The notes under the pieces are model-generated. The model was not told where the DNA came from and searched no databases. It saw only the letters and a list, made by a program, of their open reading frames with translations. 64,000 bases of DNA, from contig CAMDEM010000004.1 of assembly GCA_945896675.1 (NCBI GenBank), positions 47,276 through 111,275 on the forward strand, written 5' to 3'. This DNA comes from Cyanobium sp. NIES-981. GTDB taxonomy: Bacteria > Cyanobacteriota > Cyanobacteriia > PCC-6307 > Cyanobiaceae. Positions 35,668 to 45,261 of the stretch are shown piece by piece (within the stretch, counting starts at the first letter, position 1; every line of letters starts with the position of its first letter). The translations under genes and the position numbers were made by a program.

Positions 35668-37098
35668 TCAGCTTGGCAGGGAAGCCAACACCTGCTGGTC
35701 GCCCACCTTCAACACCACCATCGACGCATCGTCATCGAGCTGGCGATCGGCCCCCACAAAGCGATCAAGCCTGGCAAACAACAGATCGAGAATCTCCTGG
35801 GCGCCCAGATCCCCATGGCAGGCCGTCTGAAACTGGTTAATCAGGCGGTGCTCTTCAAAACGCTCCCCCCTGAAGCCCTCGGCTTCCGTGACCCCATCGG
35901 TGAAATACAGGAGAACATCTCCGGGCTCGAGCAGGGTCTGGCCAGCGTCGTAATCCGCCCCAGGTTGCAAGCCGATCACCACCCCAGGGGCATCCAGCCG
36001 TTCAACCTGGCCCGTGCCCCTGCGCCAGATCAAGGGCGGATGGTGGCCGGCATTGGCGTAGCGCAACAGCCGGGTGCGGGGATCGAAGTCGGAATAAAAC
36101 AGCGTCACAAAGCGGTGGGAGTGGGCCAGGTCCTCCTGGGCCAATTGGTTGAGGTCGTGGAGGATCCGATCGGGGGCGTGGCCGCTCAACACCTCGGCCC
36201 GCAACATGCCCCGCAGCAAGGCCATCAGCAGGCCTGCTGGCACGCCCTTGCCCATCACATCGCCGATCACCAAGGCCCACCGGGCCGCTGCGGGCCCAGG
36301 GCCCGAACCCTGGGGCTGGGTGGGGATGAAGTCGTAGTAGTCGCCTCCCACCTCAAAAGCACTGCGGCAGCGGGCTGCCACCGTGACCCCCGCAATCAGG
36401 GGACAACGATTTGGCAACAACTGGGCCTGAATCTCAGCGCCAATGCTGAGTTGGCGATCGACGCGCTCATGGCGCTGCATGGCCTGGCGCAGGGTGTCGC
36501 CTTCAAGGGCCACCCCCACTAAATCCGCCACCAACTGCAGATGGAGGCGGTGACCCTCACCCCAGGGGAGCTCACCGCGGGGGGCAAAGACATAGAGCCG
36601 GCCGCGCTGGCTGGATCGGGCCACCACCGAGGTGGCAAGCAACTGGCCATCACCCAGCACCTGGCCATCGCCAAGCAACCGCCCGACCGCTTGATCCAGG
36701 TGGGCGACTCCGGCTGGATCGCCGCTCCAGGCCCCCAGCTCAGAATCGGGCAAAGCCGCCAATTGGCGCAGCCCATCTGACCACCGATCGGCAGGGAAGG
36801 CCTGCAGGTGGTCGCGCCAGAGCCGGCCGTCCTGGTGGAAAACCACCAACAGCGCCCCTTGGCTCCCCACGAGTCGGCTGGTGACCAGCGGCACCAACTC
36901 AAGAAAGCGACCCAGGTTCGTGAAGCTGCGCAGGGCATAGGCCAGGGATGCCAGCAGGTCCCGATGGCGCCTTTGCTCCTGGCTCAGGCTGTCGAGCCCT
37001 TGGCTCACCGATCGCGACACTGACAATACCGCTCTGGTGGGAAGGACACGAAAGCTAGCCGTGGTTTCAACCCAGCCCTGGCAACCCGGTCCGGGCAA
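35668..37098 (-). CDS. PP2C/SpoIIE-type serine phosphatase with N-terminal sensor region
   Basis: About 476 residues from a TTG at 37098; GTG codons a little downstream (around SVSRSVS) could be the true start. The N-terminal half resembles a GAF-type sensor, and the C-terminal half is an RsbU/SpoIIE phosphatase with metal-binding Asp in FEVGGDYYDF, GDVMGKGVPAG, YFTDGVTEA and DDDASMVV. Such proteins usually antagonise anti-sigma or anti-anti-sigma switch proteins. No partner is in the window. It follows ftsY by 15 bp. Confidence 0.9.
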   Translation of the reverse strand: MPGPGCQGWVETTASFRVLPTRAVLSVSRSVSQGLDSLSQEQRRHRDLLASLAYALRSFTNLGRFLELVPLVTSRLVGSQGALLVVFHQDGRLWRDHLQAFPADRWSDGLRQLAALPDSELGAWSGDPAGVAHLDQAVGRLLGDGQVLGDGQLLATSVVARSSQRGRLYVFAPRGELPWGEGHRLHLQLVADLVGVALEGDTLRQAMQRHERVDRQLSIGAEIQAQLLPNRCPLIAGVTVAARCRSAFEVGGDYYDFIPTQPQGSGPGPAAARWALVIGDVMGKGVPAGLLMALLRGMLRAEVLSGHAPDRILHDLNQLAQEDLAHSHRFVTLFYSDFDPRTRLLRYANAGHHPPLIWRRGTGQVERLDAPGVVIGLQPGADYDAGQTLLEPGDVLLYFTDGVTEAEGFRGERFEEHRLINQFQTACHGDLGAQEILDLLFARLDRFVGADRQLDDDASMVVLKVGDQQVLASLPS

Positions 37099-37113
37099 CC
37101 CAGGGGGTGGGAG

Positions 37114-38598
37114 CTAACCGCCCAACAACGCCTCAACAAACTCGAAACTGTTGAAGGGGCGCAAATCGCGAATGCCTTCGCCAGCACCCACAAAGCGAAT
37201 CGGCAATCCGGCTTCCGAGGCCACCGCCAGGGCCACCCCGCCGCGGGCACTGCCATCCAATTTGGTGAGCACCACGCCCGTGAGGCCTGCGGCCTTGGCA
37301 AAGGCCATCGCCTGGCGGAGGCCGTTTTGGCCCTGGCTGGCATCCAAAACCAGCAGGGATTCCACCGCCGCATCCGGAGCCAATCTGTCGATGATGCGAC
37401 GCACCTTGGCCAGCTCCTCCATCAGGTTGTGCTTGGTTTGGAGCCGACCGGCCGTATCCACCAACACCAGCTCGGTGCCCTTGGCCTTGGCCGCACCAAT
37501 GGCGTCAAACACCACGGCAGCTGGATCCGCATTGGCGCTGGGATTGGCAATCACCGGCACATCGCTGCGATCACCCCAAACCTGCACCTGCTGAACGGCC
37601 GCCGCCCGGAAGGTATCGGCCGCCGCAATCAAACAGCTGTAGCCACTGCGCACGGCCAGGTTGGCCAGCTTGCCCAGGGTGGTGGTTTTGCCCACCCCAT
37701 TCACGCCCACCATCAACCACACGTTGAGGCGATCCCGCTGGGGAGCCAACAGGGCATGGGCACTGGCCTGGATCGGCTGATCCAGGATGTCGCGGAGCTG
37801 TTCCTTCAGAAAACGGATCCCCTCGCTGGGGTCGACCACCTCCTCATTGAGGCGTTTCCGCAGGGCTTCAAGCACCTGGTCGGTGGCCTTAACACCCACA
37901 TCGGCCCGCAGCAGGGTGCCTTCCAGGTCATCGAGCACCTCGGGGGTGAGGGGGTCATCACCAAGGTTTTCAAGCAGCTGGGTGACAAACCCCTGGCGGG
38001 TTTTCTCCAGGCCCTGGCGCAGGCGAGAGAGCCAATCAATCTCCTCAAGGGAAACCTGATCGATCCGTTTGCCCTGGGCGGCCAGCACCTCAGCCGACCA
38101 GGTGAAGGTGTCGTCAAAAGCGCCGAGCTCGGGCTCCGTGGCCGTGGGGTTTGGCGGACGATCAGCTGGCGCTGTCTTGGCAGGCTCGGGGGCAGCAATG
38201 GCCTGCTGGCGTTCCGCCCGCTGGGCCGCGGCCTGCTCCAACAGGGACAACCCTTGGGGTGCCACCGGGATGGCAACCGGTTCAACCTTGGCGGCTTCCT
38301 CTTTTGGGACTTCCTCTTTTGCCGGTTCCCGTTTGGCAGCTTCCTGCTTCGAGGTTTCCTGTTTGGCAGCGTCCTGCTGGGCCTTCAGCCGGGCATAGGC
38401 CTGCTTGGCCCACTCCAGCGCCGCTGCATCGCCATCAATAGGAGCGCCATCAACGGGCTCCCCACTAGGAGATGGGGGATCCGCTTGGGGGCCGTCCTGG
38501 GACGGATTGGGCTCGGGAGCTCCGTTATCGGCAACACCCTGATCAGCAGCACCGTTATCAGCAGCACCGCTGGTGCGGTTGAACCAGTCGTAAACCAT
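37114..38598 (-). CDS. ftsY: Signal recognition particle receptor FtsY
   Basis: GTPase receptor that docks SRP-ribosome complexes at the membrane. 494 residues: a long charged N-terminal domain with Lys/Glu repeats (TSKQEAAKREPAKEEV), then the NG domain with P-loop GVNGVGKTTT, DTAGRLQ and the TKLDG specificity loop. Cyanobacterial FtsY often has such an extended acidic N-terminus. Operon with nusB (6 bp upstream) and the PP2C gene downstream. Confidence 0.97.
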   Translation of the reverse strand: MVYDWFNRTSGAADNGAADQGVADNGAPEPNPSQDGPQADPPSPSGEPVDGAPIDGDAAALEWAKQAYARLKAQQDAAKQETSKQEAAKREPAKEEVPKEEAAKVEPVAIPVAPQGLSLLEQAAAQRAERQQAIAAPEPAKTAPADRPPNPTATEPELGAFDDTFTWSAEVLAAQGKRIDQVSLEEIDWLSRLRQGLEKTRQGFVTQLLENLGDDPLTPEVLDDLEGTLLRADVGVKATDQVLEALRKRLNEEVVDPSEGIRFLKEQLRDILDQPIQASAHALLAPQRDRLNVWLMVGVNGVGKTTTLGKLANLAVRSGYSCLIAAADTFRAAAVQQVQVWGDRSDVPVIANPSANADPAAVVFDAIGAAKAKGTELVLVDTAGRLQTKHNLMEELAKVRRIIDRLAPDAAVESLLVLDASQGQNGLRQAMAFAKAAGLTGVVLTKLDGSARGGVALAVASEAGLPIRFVGAGEGIRDLRPFNSFEFVEALLGG

Positions 38599-38604
38599 CG
38601 CCCC

Positions 38605-39261
38605 TCAGCTCTCCGTGGGCACAGCAGCGGCCGTAAACCGGCGCAACACCCCATTAATCATGCGACGACCCTGCTCATCGCTGTAGCGGTTGGCAAGTTC
38701 CACAGCCTCGTTACAGGCCACCGCCGCCGGCGTTTTGAAATCACTGAGATCAACGGCCGCCAAGCGCAGGATGTCCCGATCAATGCGGGGCAACCGTGCC
38801 AGGCGCCAACCCTCCATCACCCCATCCAAGCGGGCATCAATGGCTTCGCGCTGACGCAAGACGGCTCGGGCCCGATCCATGGCTCCAAGGCGCACCTCGT
38901 CTTGATCAGCCAGGAGCAGGAGCCTGGGCAATTCCAGGCTGGCCGAAAGGCGATTGAGCGCCTGCTCCGCCGAAACCAAACCGGCCTGCAAATGGCTGCG
39001 AACCCGGGGCAATTGCTGCTCTCCCATCTCCTGCAGTTCACTATCGAGAAGCTCCTGCTGGGCCGTTTGCAGGTCCTCGGCCGACCGATCCAAGGCCTCG
39101 CGAACGTGTTGATGGAGGGTGGTCAGGGCTTGTTGCAAGAGGACATCCATGCCGCCATCGGGCAAAGCCTTGGCACTGCTGCCACTGGCACTGGTGCCGC
39201 GGTCACTGATCTGACCCAACAACAACAGGGCCAGTTCACGGGAAAGGGTGCGGCTCTGCAT
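38605..39261 (-). CDS. nusB: Transcription antitermination factor NusB
   Basis: All-helical RNA-binding protein needed for rRNA antitermination. 218 residues, longer than the roughly 140 of E. coli because of a cyanobacterial insertion after the first helix. The start SRELALLLLGQ and the C-terminal block LRLAAVDLSDF, ACNEAVELANRYSDE and RRMINGVLRRF are diagnostic. Its ATG overlaps the stop of the DUF502 gene (TGATG), so the two are translationally coupled. Confidence 0.95.
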   Translation of the reverse strand: MQSRTLSRELALLLLGQISDRGTSASGSSAKALPDGGMDVLLQQALTTLHQHVREALDRSAEDLQTAQQELLDSELQEMGEQQLPRVRSHLQAGLVSAEQALNRLSASLELPRLLLLADQDEVRLGAMDRARAVLRQREAIDARLDGVMEGWRLARLPRIDRDILRLAAVDLSDFKTPAAVACNEAVELANRYSDEQGRRMINGVLRRFTAAAVPTES

Positions 39262-39986
39262 CAGGACATCTGGGGAGCCCGCAGCTGGGCCAAGAGACTG
39301 GAGAAGCTGCGGTTGGGTGTTTCGCGTTCGTCAGGGTTGACGATGCCAGCGGAAATGATCGTGCGGAAGGCGTCCTCCACCGAGAGGTCGAGGTCCTTGA
39401 CCTTGGTCTCAGGCACCACCGCATACCAACCGGTGGTGGGGTTGGGGGCCGTTGGGATGAACACACTGAGCATGGGCTCACTGAAACCCACCTGCAGGGC
39501 AGTGCCAAGCACACCGGTCACAAAACCAAGGGCATAGAGCCCCTCCCGGGGGTATTCCACCAGCACAACCCGGCGGAATTTGCTGGAGCTTCCCTGGAGA
39601 AAGGTTTCCAGCAGCTGCTTGAGGGTTTTGTAAACGGAACCCGCCAACGGAATGCGGAGCAGGGTGCCCTCCCCAAATTCCAGCAGCCAACGACCCACGA
39701 TGTTGCGGGCCATCAAACCGATCAGCAGGATCCCCAACAGGGGAACCAACAAGCCCACCCCGAGGTTGATCAACTCCTGGAACAAGGGGTTGAGGGTGTT
39801 GAAGGGATTGAACTGCTTGGGAATCGAGGTGAGGAACGCCAGCACGAAGCGGCTCACCGTGGTGGCCAGCCAAATCGTGGTAGCCAGCGGAATTACCACC
39901 AACAGACCCGCGATCAGGTCGTTCTTGAGATCCTGCTGGAACCGATCGTTCAGAGGCTGGTCAGATCTGGGATTGGACTGAACCAA
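39261..39986 (-). CDS. DUF502-family membrane protein
   Basis: 241 residues. Two hydrophobic segments near the N-terminus (LIAGLLVVIPLATTIWLA; LGVGLLVPLLGILLIGLMA) are followed by a soluble domain with the family-typical VVLVEYPREGLYALGFVTG and VFIPTAPNPTTGWYAVVP. DUF502 proteins are widespread in bacteria and plants (LCV/COV-like) without a settled biochemical role. First gene of the operon with nusB-ftsY. Confidence 0.93.
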   Translation of the reverse strand: MVQSNPRSDQPLNDRFQQDLKNDLIAGLLVVIPLATTIWLATTVSRFVLAFLTSIPKQFNPFNTLNPLFQELINLGVGLLVPLLGILLIGLMARNIVGRWLLEFGEGTLLRIPLAGSVYKTLKQLLETFLQGSSSKFRRVVLVEYPREGLYALGFVTGVLGTALQVGFSEPMLSVFIPTAPNPTTGWYAVVPETKVKDLDLSVEDAFRTIISAGIVNPDERETPNRSFSSLLAQLRAPQMS

Positions 39987-40057
39987 GGAACAATCCGGGA
40001 ATCCGGCCTTCAGCTACCTATGGGCAACTTAGCCATCCGACAGGTCGGTTACGGGTT

Positions 40058-40729
40058 TCAGAGCAAAGCCACCAGGGCGAGCACCACAAAGGCAATCGCC
40101 AAAACCGCCGAACGGCCAGTGCCTCCAAAGCGGCGCTGCTGCACAGCCAGGTCGCGGCCCAACTTGGCCTGACCCAATTGCTGCTCCTGTTTCTCCAGCT
40201 GGGGCTTGAGCTGGGTGTCAATGAATTGACGGGCCTGGGCCTGCTTTTGCTCCTCGGAAACCCCGGGGGGGATTTGACCGGCCTTTTCTGCCTGGGCAAT
40301 CACCTGATCAACGACCTTGGGATCGGCCAGCTGTTGCTTTTCGCGTTGCAACTGCATGGACTGCATCGCGATGGCGGCATCGGCCTGGGCGACCTGCTGG
40401 GCCGTGGCATTTTCCGAACCAATCGACACCGGCACGGCCACCACCATGGCAATCGCCAGCAGGATGCTCACCACCCCAACCACCCACTGGATGGGGGTAC
40501 GGGTACCAGCGGGATGGTCCAGCTTGGCGCCGTACAGCATCAACACCAACCCAAGCAAGGCCATCGGGGATTCCCCGACGAGGCGATCCACCAGGAGCTG
40601 GCGGAAGGGTTCCAGGGCCCAGTTCCAGGAGACCAAGAGCACCAAGAGCTGGAGGCCCATGAGCACCACCAGGGTGATGCCAATCCAACGAAGCAGGTGG
40701 CCAAAACGACCGGATGGAACGGTGCTCAA
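40058..40729 (-). CDS. HpsJ-like membrane protein
   Basis: 223 residues with a TTG start. Three N-terminal membrane segments (about 13-33, 55-67, 83-103), a long soluble coiled-coil-prone region rich in Gln/Lys (about 108-200), and one C-terminal membrane segment (AVLAIAFVVLALVALL). This layout, with ESPMALLGLVLMLYG, resembles the cyanobacterial HpsJ family named from hormogonium polysaccharide loci. Function in unicellular species is unknown. Divergent from queG. Confidence 0.72.
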   Translation of the reverse strand: MSTVPSGRFGHLLRWIGITLVVLMGLQLLVLLVSWNWALEPFRQLLVDRLVGESPMALLGLVLMLYGAKLDHPAGTRTPIQWVVGVVSILLAIAMVVAVPVSIGSENATAQQVAQADAAIAMQSMQLQREKQQLADPKVVDQVIAQAEKAGQIPPGVSEEQKQAQARQFIDTQLKPQLEKQEQQLGQAKLGRDLAVQQRRFGGTGRSAVLAIAFVVLALVALL

Positions 40730-40774
40730 GGGGTTCTCGCAGCAGACTGGGAATGTGGCGCAACTTTACGGGTG

Positions 40775-41749
40775 ATGGCGGGAGCTGCCCAACCAGGCCA
40801 TGACCCCCAGCAGCTGGTGGTCCACCAGCTCAAGCAGCAGGCCCTCGCCCTGGGCTTTGACCCGGTTGGCATCGCCGCCGTCCCCGGCAGTCCCCGCCTG
40901 CCCCTGCGTACGGCGGCCCTCGAACGCTGGCTGGCCGCGGGGCACCAGGCCGACATGGCCTGGATGGCCGATCCCCGCCGCCGCGCGGTCGAAACCCTGC
41001 TTCCCGGCGTTCGCAGCCTGGTGGCTGTAGGGCTCAACTACTACGTGGATGCCAAACGCCAACCGCTGGCCCTGGCGGTGGCCCGCTACGGCTGGGGGCG
41101 CGATTACCACCGGGTGATCGATGGCCGCCTGCGGCACTTGGGCCGGTGGCTGGAAAGCCAAGTCCCGGGGGTGCAATGGCGGGCCTGCGTCGACAGTGCG
41201 CCGCTGATGGACAAGGCCTGGGCTGAGGAGGCTGGGCTGGGTTGGATCGGCAAACACGGCAACCTGATCCACCCCAAAAGGGGCTCCTGGCTGCTGCTTG
41301 GCCACCTACTCACCACCTTGGACCTGCCTGCCGACCAACCCTCTGCAACCCTCTGCGGACGCTGTACGGCCTGCCTGGACGCCTGCCCAACCCAGGCGAT
41401 TACGGAGCCCTTTGTGGTGGACAGCCGCCGCTGCATCGCCTTCCACACGATCGAGAACCGCGATGCCGGTCTGCCCCCCCTGATCGCCGCCGGCATGGGC
41501 CCCTGGGTGGCGGGCTGTGACATCTGCCAAGACGTCTGCCCCTGGAACCACCAACCCCTCGAAAGCAGCCGCGACCCCGATCTCCAACCCAGACCCTGGC
41601 TCCTGGAGCTGGCGGGGGAACAGGCCCTGGACTGGGATGACGCCACCTGGGATGAACGGCTGCGGGCCTCAGCCCTGCGGCGGATCAAACCCTGGATGTG
41701 GCGCCGCAACATTGCAGCAGCCCTGCGAGCTACCAAGGGCAATCCCTAG
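40775..41749 (+). CDS. queG: Epoxyqueuosine reductase QueG
   Basis: Cobalamin-dependent Fe-S enzyme for the last step of queuosine synthesis in tRNA. 324 residues from ATG 40775. Two [4Fe-4S] motifs are visible: CGRCTACLDACP and CDICQDVCPWN. The corrinoid-binding N-terminal region includes YYVDAKRQPL and VARYGWGRDYH. The enzyme's B12 need fits the corrin gene cbiD found elsewhere in the window. A TPR protein gene follows 24 bp downstream. Confidence 0.95.
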   Translation: MAGAAQPGHDPQQLVVHQLKQQALALGFDPVGIAAVPGSPRLPLRTAALERWLAAGHQADMAWMADPRRRAVETLLPGVRSLVAVGLNYYVDAKRQPLALAVARYGWGRDYHRVIDGRLRHLGRWLESQVPGVQWRACVDSAPLMDKAWAEEAGLGWIGKHGNLIHPKRGSWLLLGHLLTTLDLPADQPSATLCGRCTACLDACPTQAITEPFVVDSRRCIAFHTIENRDAGLPPLIAAGMGPWVAGCDICQDVCPWNHQPLESSRDPDLQPRPWLLELAGEQALDWDDATWDERLRASALRRIKPWMWRRNIAAALRATKGNP

Positions 41750-41773
41750 GCTGGGGGCCCCTGTTGAAACTCC

Positions 41774-42676
41774 ATGGCACCCCGCTGGCTGCGTGCTGGA
41801 GTAGTCGCTCCGCTATTGCTTGGCATGTGGGTGGGGCAGATGCCGGCGTCCAGGGCCGACTTTGTACCCTACGTCTACGTACCCCAACGGGTGGAGCTCG
41901 AGGGGGCAGGCCTGGGCATTGCCCAAGCAGCCGCACGGCTCTTGCGGGTGGGACAGGCCACTGAGGCTGCCCGCCTGGCCGCCCTCACGGTGCAACTGCT
42001 GCCAGATGACCCCCGAGGCTGGTTGCTGCTCGCCGAGGCCCAGCTGCGCAGCAAACAATTGAAAGAGGCTGGCATTTCCCTGGCTCAGGCCAAGCAACTC
42101 GACCCCCGCAACCCAGGCATCTGGTTTGCCCAAGGCTCCCTAGCCCTACGGGAAGGCAAACCCAAGGAGGCCATTGGCCTGCTGGAGCAGGGGCTCAAAT
42201 TGGATTCCAAGAATGCCGGCGCCTACTTCGACATCGGCAACGCCCACATCCAGCTGGAGCAATCGGCAGCAGCGCTGGAGGCCTTTGAAAAGGCAGCCAC
42301 CCTGCGCCAGAGCTTCTGGGAAGCGATCAACAACCAGGGTTTGGTGCTATTCGAACAAGGCAAAACCAAAGACGCGATTGCCCGCTGGCGCCAGGTGCTG
42401 AAGCTCAAGCCCGATGCGGCCGAACCCACCTTGGCCCTGGCGACGGGCCTGTTTAGCCAGGGCCTGGCCAACCGCCAGGACGCCCTGGACCTGGCCAACA
42501 AGGCCCTCACGGGCGATCCCAACTACGTGCTTGAGAGTTACCAGAAAGACCAGCTTTGGGGACCCAAATTGCGGCAGGCAACCCAGGAGCTTCTGGTTCA
42601 AAACGAGCTCAAAGCGGCCGTTGAGCGGGCGAAGGCCAATGCCAATCCCGATGGTGATAACGGCGACGATGGGTAG
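41774..42676 (+). CDS. Exported TPR-repeat protein
   Basis: 300 residues. An N-terminal signal peptide (to about ASRA, residue 28) is followed by about five tetratricopeptide repeats (for example AARLAALTVQLLPDDPRGWL, AIGLLEQGLKLDSKNAGAYF). TPR arrays mediate protein-protein contacts, here in the periplasm or lumen. The tail is acidic and Gly/Asp-rich. Position between queG and the gyrase-like gene matches the conserved order in picocyanobacteria. Confidence 0.9.
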   Translation: MAPRWLRAGVVAPLLLGMWVGQMPASRADFVPYVYVPQRVELEGAGLGIAQAAARLLRVGQATEAARLAALTVQLLPDDPRGWLLLAEAQLRSKQLKEAGISLAQAKQLDPRNPGIWFAQGSLALREGKPKEAIGLLEQGLKLDSKNAGAYFDIGNAHIQLEQSAAALEAFEKAATLRQSFWEAINNQGLVLFEQGKTKDAIARWRQVLKLKPDAAEPTLALATGLFSQGLANRQDALDLANKALTGDPNYVLESYQKDQLWGPKLRQATQELLVQNELKAAVERAKANANPDGDNGDDG

Positions 42677-42759
42677 GCAACAGATGACCTAGGCCTTCAT
42701 GGGCCTCGACACCATCTGTAGGCTGAGCCCCAACTTCAGCCTTCTCACCGCAGCACCGG

Positions 42760-45246
42760 ATGGCCGAGGAGCGCCCCAGCGAGCAGAGAGAGCGGCCAGA
42801 GGATCCCCGCATCCAACCGATTGCGCTGCATCAGGAGATGCAGCGCTCCTACCTCGAGTACGCCATGAGCGTGATCGTGGGTAGGGCCCTACCGGATGTG
42901 CGGGATGGCCTCAAACCGGTGCAACGGCGCATCCTGTTTGCGATGCACGAATTGGGGCTGACCCCCGATCGCCCCTACCGCAAATGCGCCCGGGTAGTGG
43001 GCGACGTCCTGGGTAAATACCACCCCCACGGCGATCAAGCCGTTTACGACGCCCTGGTGCGTTTGGTGCAAACCTTCGCCAGTCGCCATCCCTTGCTCGA
43101 TGGCCATGGCAACTTCGGCTCGGTCGACGACGATCCACCGGCAGCCATGCGTTACACGGAAACGCGGCTCGCCCCCATCGCCAACGAGGGGATGCTGGAT
43201 GAAATCAGCAGCGACACGGTCGATTTCGCCTCGAACTTCGATGGCTCCCAACAGGAGCCCACGGTGCTGCCTGCCCAACTGCCATTCCTGATCCTCAATG
43301 GCTGCACCGGCATTGCCGTGGGCATGGCCACCAGCATCCCGCCCCATAACTTGGGCGAAGTGGTGGATGCCCTGGTTGCCCTAATCCGCAAACCCGATCT
43401 CAGCGACGAAAAACTGCTGGAATTGGTGCCCGGACCCGACTTCCCCACCGGGGGCGAAGTGCTCCTGGGCAGCGGGGTCCGCGAGACCTACCTGGGCGGC
43501 CGCGGCAGCATCCCGATGCGGGGCGTGGCCCACATTGAGGAAGTGCAACCCGGCAAAGGTCGCCACAAACGCGGCGCCGTGGTGATTACGGAATTGCCTT
43601 ACCAGCTGAGCAAGGCCGGCTGGATCGAGAAACTGGCCGAACAGGTGAACGACGGCAAGATCGGCGGGATTGCCGACATTCGCGATGAGAGCGACCGCGA
43701 CGGCATGCGGGTGGTGGTGGAACTCCGCCGCGATGCCAACCCCGAAACCGTGCTGTCCGACCTGCAGCGCCGCACGGCTCTGCAAAGCAATTTCGGCGCG
43801 ATCATGTTGGCCCTGGTGAACAGCCAGCCGGTGCAACTCAGCCTGCGCCGCATGCTCCAGCAATTCCTGGAATACCGGGAACTGACGATCCTGCGCCGCA
43901 CCCGCCACGCCCTCAAGCGCTGCGAAGACCGGCTCGAGGTGGTGGAGGGCCTGACCAAAGCCCTCAATGTGCTCAAGCAGGTGATCGAAATGATCACCGC
44001 CGCCGCCGATGCGGCGAGCGCCAAGGCCAGCCTCCAGGTGCACCTGGATTTGAGCGAACGGCAGGCCGATGCGGTCCTGGCGATGCCCCTGCGGCGACTC
44101 ACGGGCCTGGAGCAGGAAAGCCTGCGCAAGGAAGCCGACGACCTCCGCGTTGAGCGCACGGGCCTGCGCCACCTCCTCGACGACCGGAGCGCCCTGCTCG
44201 ACACCATGGTGAGCGAGTTCAAAGCCCTGAAAAAGCGCTTCGCCACCCCCAGGCGCACCCGCCTCATCGAGGGCGGCGATGCCCTGGTGGCCCAAAGGGC
44301 CGCAGCCGTGCGTCCCAACGCCGAACTACAGCGCCAACAGGCCTTTGCAGCCCTGGCAAGCGAAAGCCGGCTCCTGATCCAGGCCGATGGGGCGGTGAAG
44401 ATCGTGACCCCCCAAATGCTGGGCAGGCTCCACCTCGATGCCAGCAGTGACCTGGCCGACAACCCCTCACCGGCCCAGGTGATCCTGCCCATCGCCCAAC
44501 AACCGGCCCTCTTGGCCTTTACCGCTTCCGGGAGGGTGGGGCTGCTGCGCTGGCAATTTGCAGGCCAACAACCCGGCAATCTGGAGCGCTTTCTACCCGA
44601 CAGCCTGGATGGGGAACAGGTGGTACAGGTGCTCCCCCTGCCCACGGAAGCCTGCTCAAGCCTGGGCCTGTTGAGCAGCGATGGCCGCTTCAAGCGGCTG
44701 CCCATGGAGGAATTCCAGGAGCTCTCTGGCCGGGCCACCACCGTGCTCAAACTCAAAGACGGGGTGGAACTCAAGCGGGTGGTGAGCTGCCACGACGACC
44801 AGGAGGTGGTGGTGGCCAGCAGCACCGGACGGCTGCTGAGAATGACGGTCAATGAGGCCAACCTGCCCCTGATGGGCCGGGCCGCCCAAGGGCCCATGGT
44901 GATGCGACTGTTGCCCGGCGAAGCCGTGGTGGGCGCTGCCTGCACGGACACCAGCGTGGTGCTCGCAAGCCATTACGGCCAGATCAAGCGACTCAATACC
45001 AGCGAGATCAGGCTCTGTCAGCGGGGTGATTTGGGCCAGATCGGCCTGCGCTTTGAGCAACGGGGCGACCACCTGGTGGACCTGTGCAGTGGCCTTCCCG
45101 CTTTGGTCAGTGCGGTGGTGAGCGACAGCCGCAGCTTCCGGTTTGCACCCGATGCCTTGGAAACCCAGGACCCCGCCGGATCAGGCCAGAGTTTTGGCCT
45201 GAAAGCGGGAGAGCATCTGCAACGGCTGGTGCCCCTGGTCAACTGA
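42760..45246 (+). CDS. gyrA: Type IIA topoisomerase subunit A (GyrA/ParC paralogue)
   Basis: 828 residues. The breakage-reunion domain is complete, with active-site Tyr132 in AAMRYTETR and the conserved [17 protein letters not shown]. This wording matches the second cyanobacterial GyrA-like paralogue (sll1941 type) rather than slr0417 type. The C-terminal beta-propeller is present (about 520-828), but I cannot find a GyrA box (QRRGGxG), the element gyrase needs for negative supercoiling. It may therefore act as a ParC-like decatenase. Databases usually call it gyrA. Converges with purF. Confidence 0.92.
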   Translation: MAEERPSEQRERPEDPRIQPIALHQEMQRSYLEYAMSVIVGRALPDVRDGLKPVQRRILFAMHELGLTPDRPYRKCARVVGDVLGKYHPHGDQAVYDALVRLVQTFASRHPLLDGHGNFGSVDDDPPAAMRYTETRLAPIANEGMLDEISSDTVDFASNFDGSQQEPTVLPAQLPFLILNGCTGIAVGMATSIPPHNLGEVVDALVALIRKPDLSDEKLLELVPGPDFPTGGEVLLGSGVRETYLGGRGSIPMRGVAHIEEVQPGKGRHKRGAVVITELPYQLSKAGWIEKLAEQVNDGKIGGIADIRDESDRDGMRVVVELRRDANPETVLSDLQRRTALQSNFGAIMLALVNSQPVQLSLRRMLQQFLEYRELTILRRTRHALKRCEDRLEVVEGLTKALNVLKQVIEMITAAADAASAKASLQVHLDLSERQADAVLAMPLRRLTGLEQESLRKEADDLRVERTGLRHLLDDRSALLDTMVSEFKALKKRFATPRRTRLIEGGDALVAQRAAAVRPNAELQRQQAFAALASESRLLIQADGAVKIVTPQMLGRLHLDASSDLADNPSPAQVILPIAQQPALLAFTASGRVGLLRWQFAGQQPGNLERFLPDSLDGEQVVQVLPLPTEACSSLGLLSSDGRFKRLPMEEFQELSGRATTVLKLKDGVELKRVVSCHDDQEVVVASSTGRLLRMTVNEANLPLMGRAAQGPMVMRLLPGEAVVGAACTDTSVVLASHYGQIKRLNTSEIRLCQRGDLGQIGLRFEQRGDHLVDLCSGLPALVSAVVSDSRSFRFAPDALETQDPAGSGQSFGLKAGEHLQRLVPLVN

Positions 45247-45261
45247 AGGGCTTGCGTTGAT

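Noticed and set aside
37327..39537. 736-codon plus-strand frame opposite ftsY and nusB
   Set aside because: Spans three well-supported minus-strand genes; high GC removes stops from the opposite frame. No domain recognised.
43599..44951. 450-codon minus-strand frame inside the gyrA-like gene
   Set aside because: Ser/Arg-rich composition typical of an antisense shadow in GC-rich DNA.
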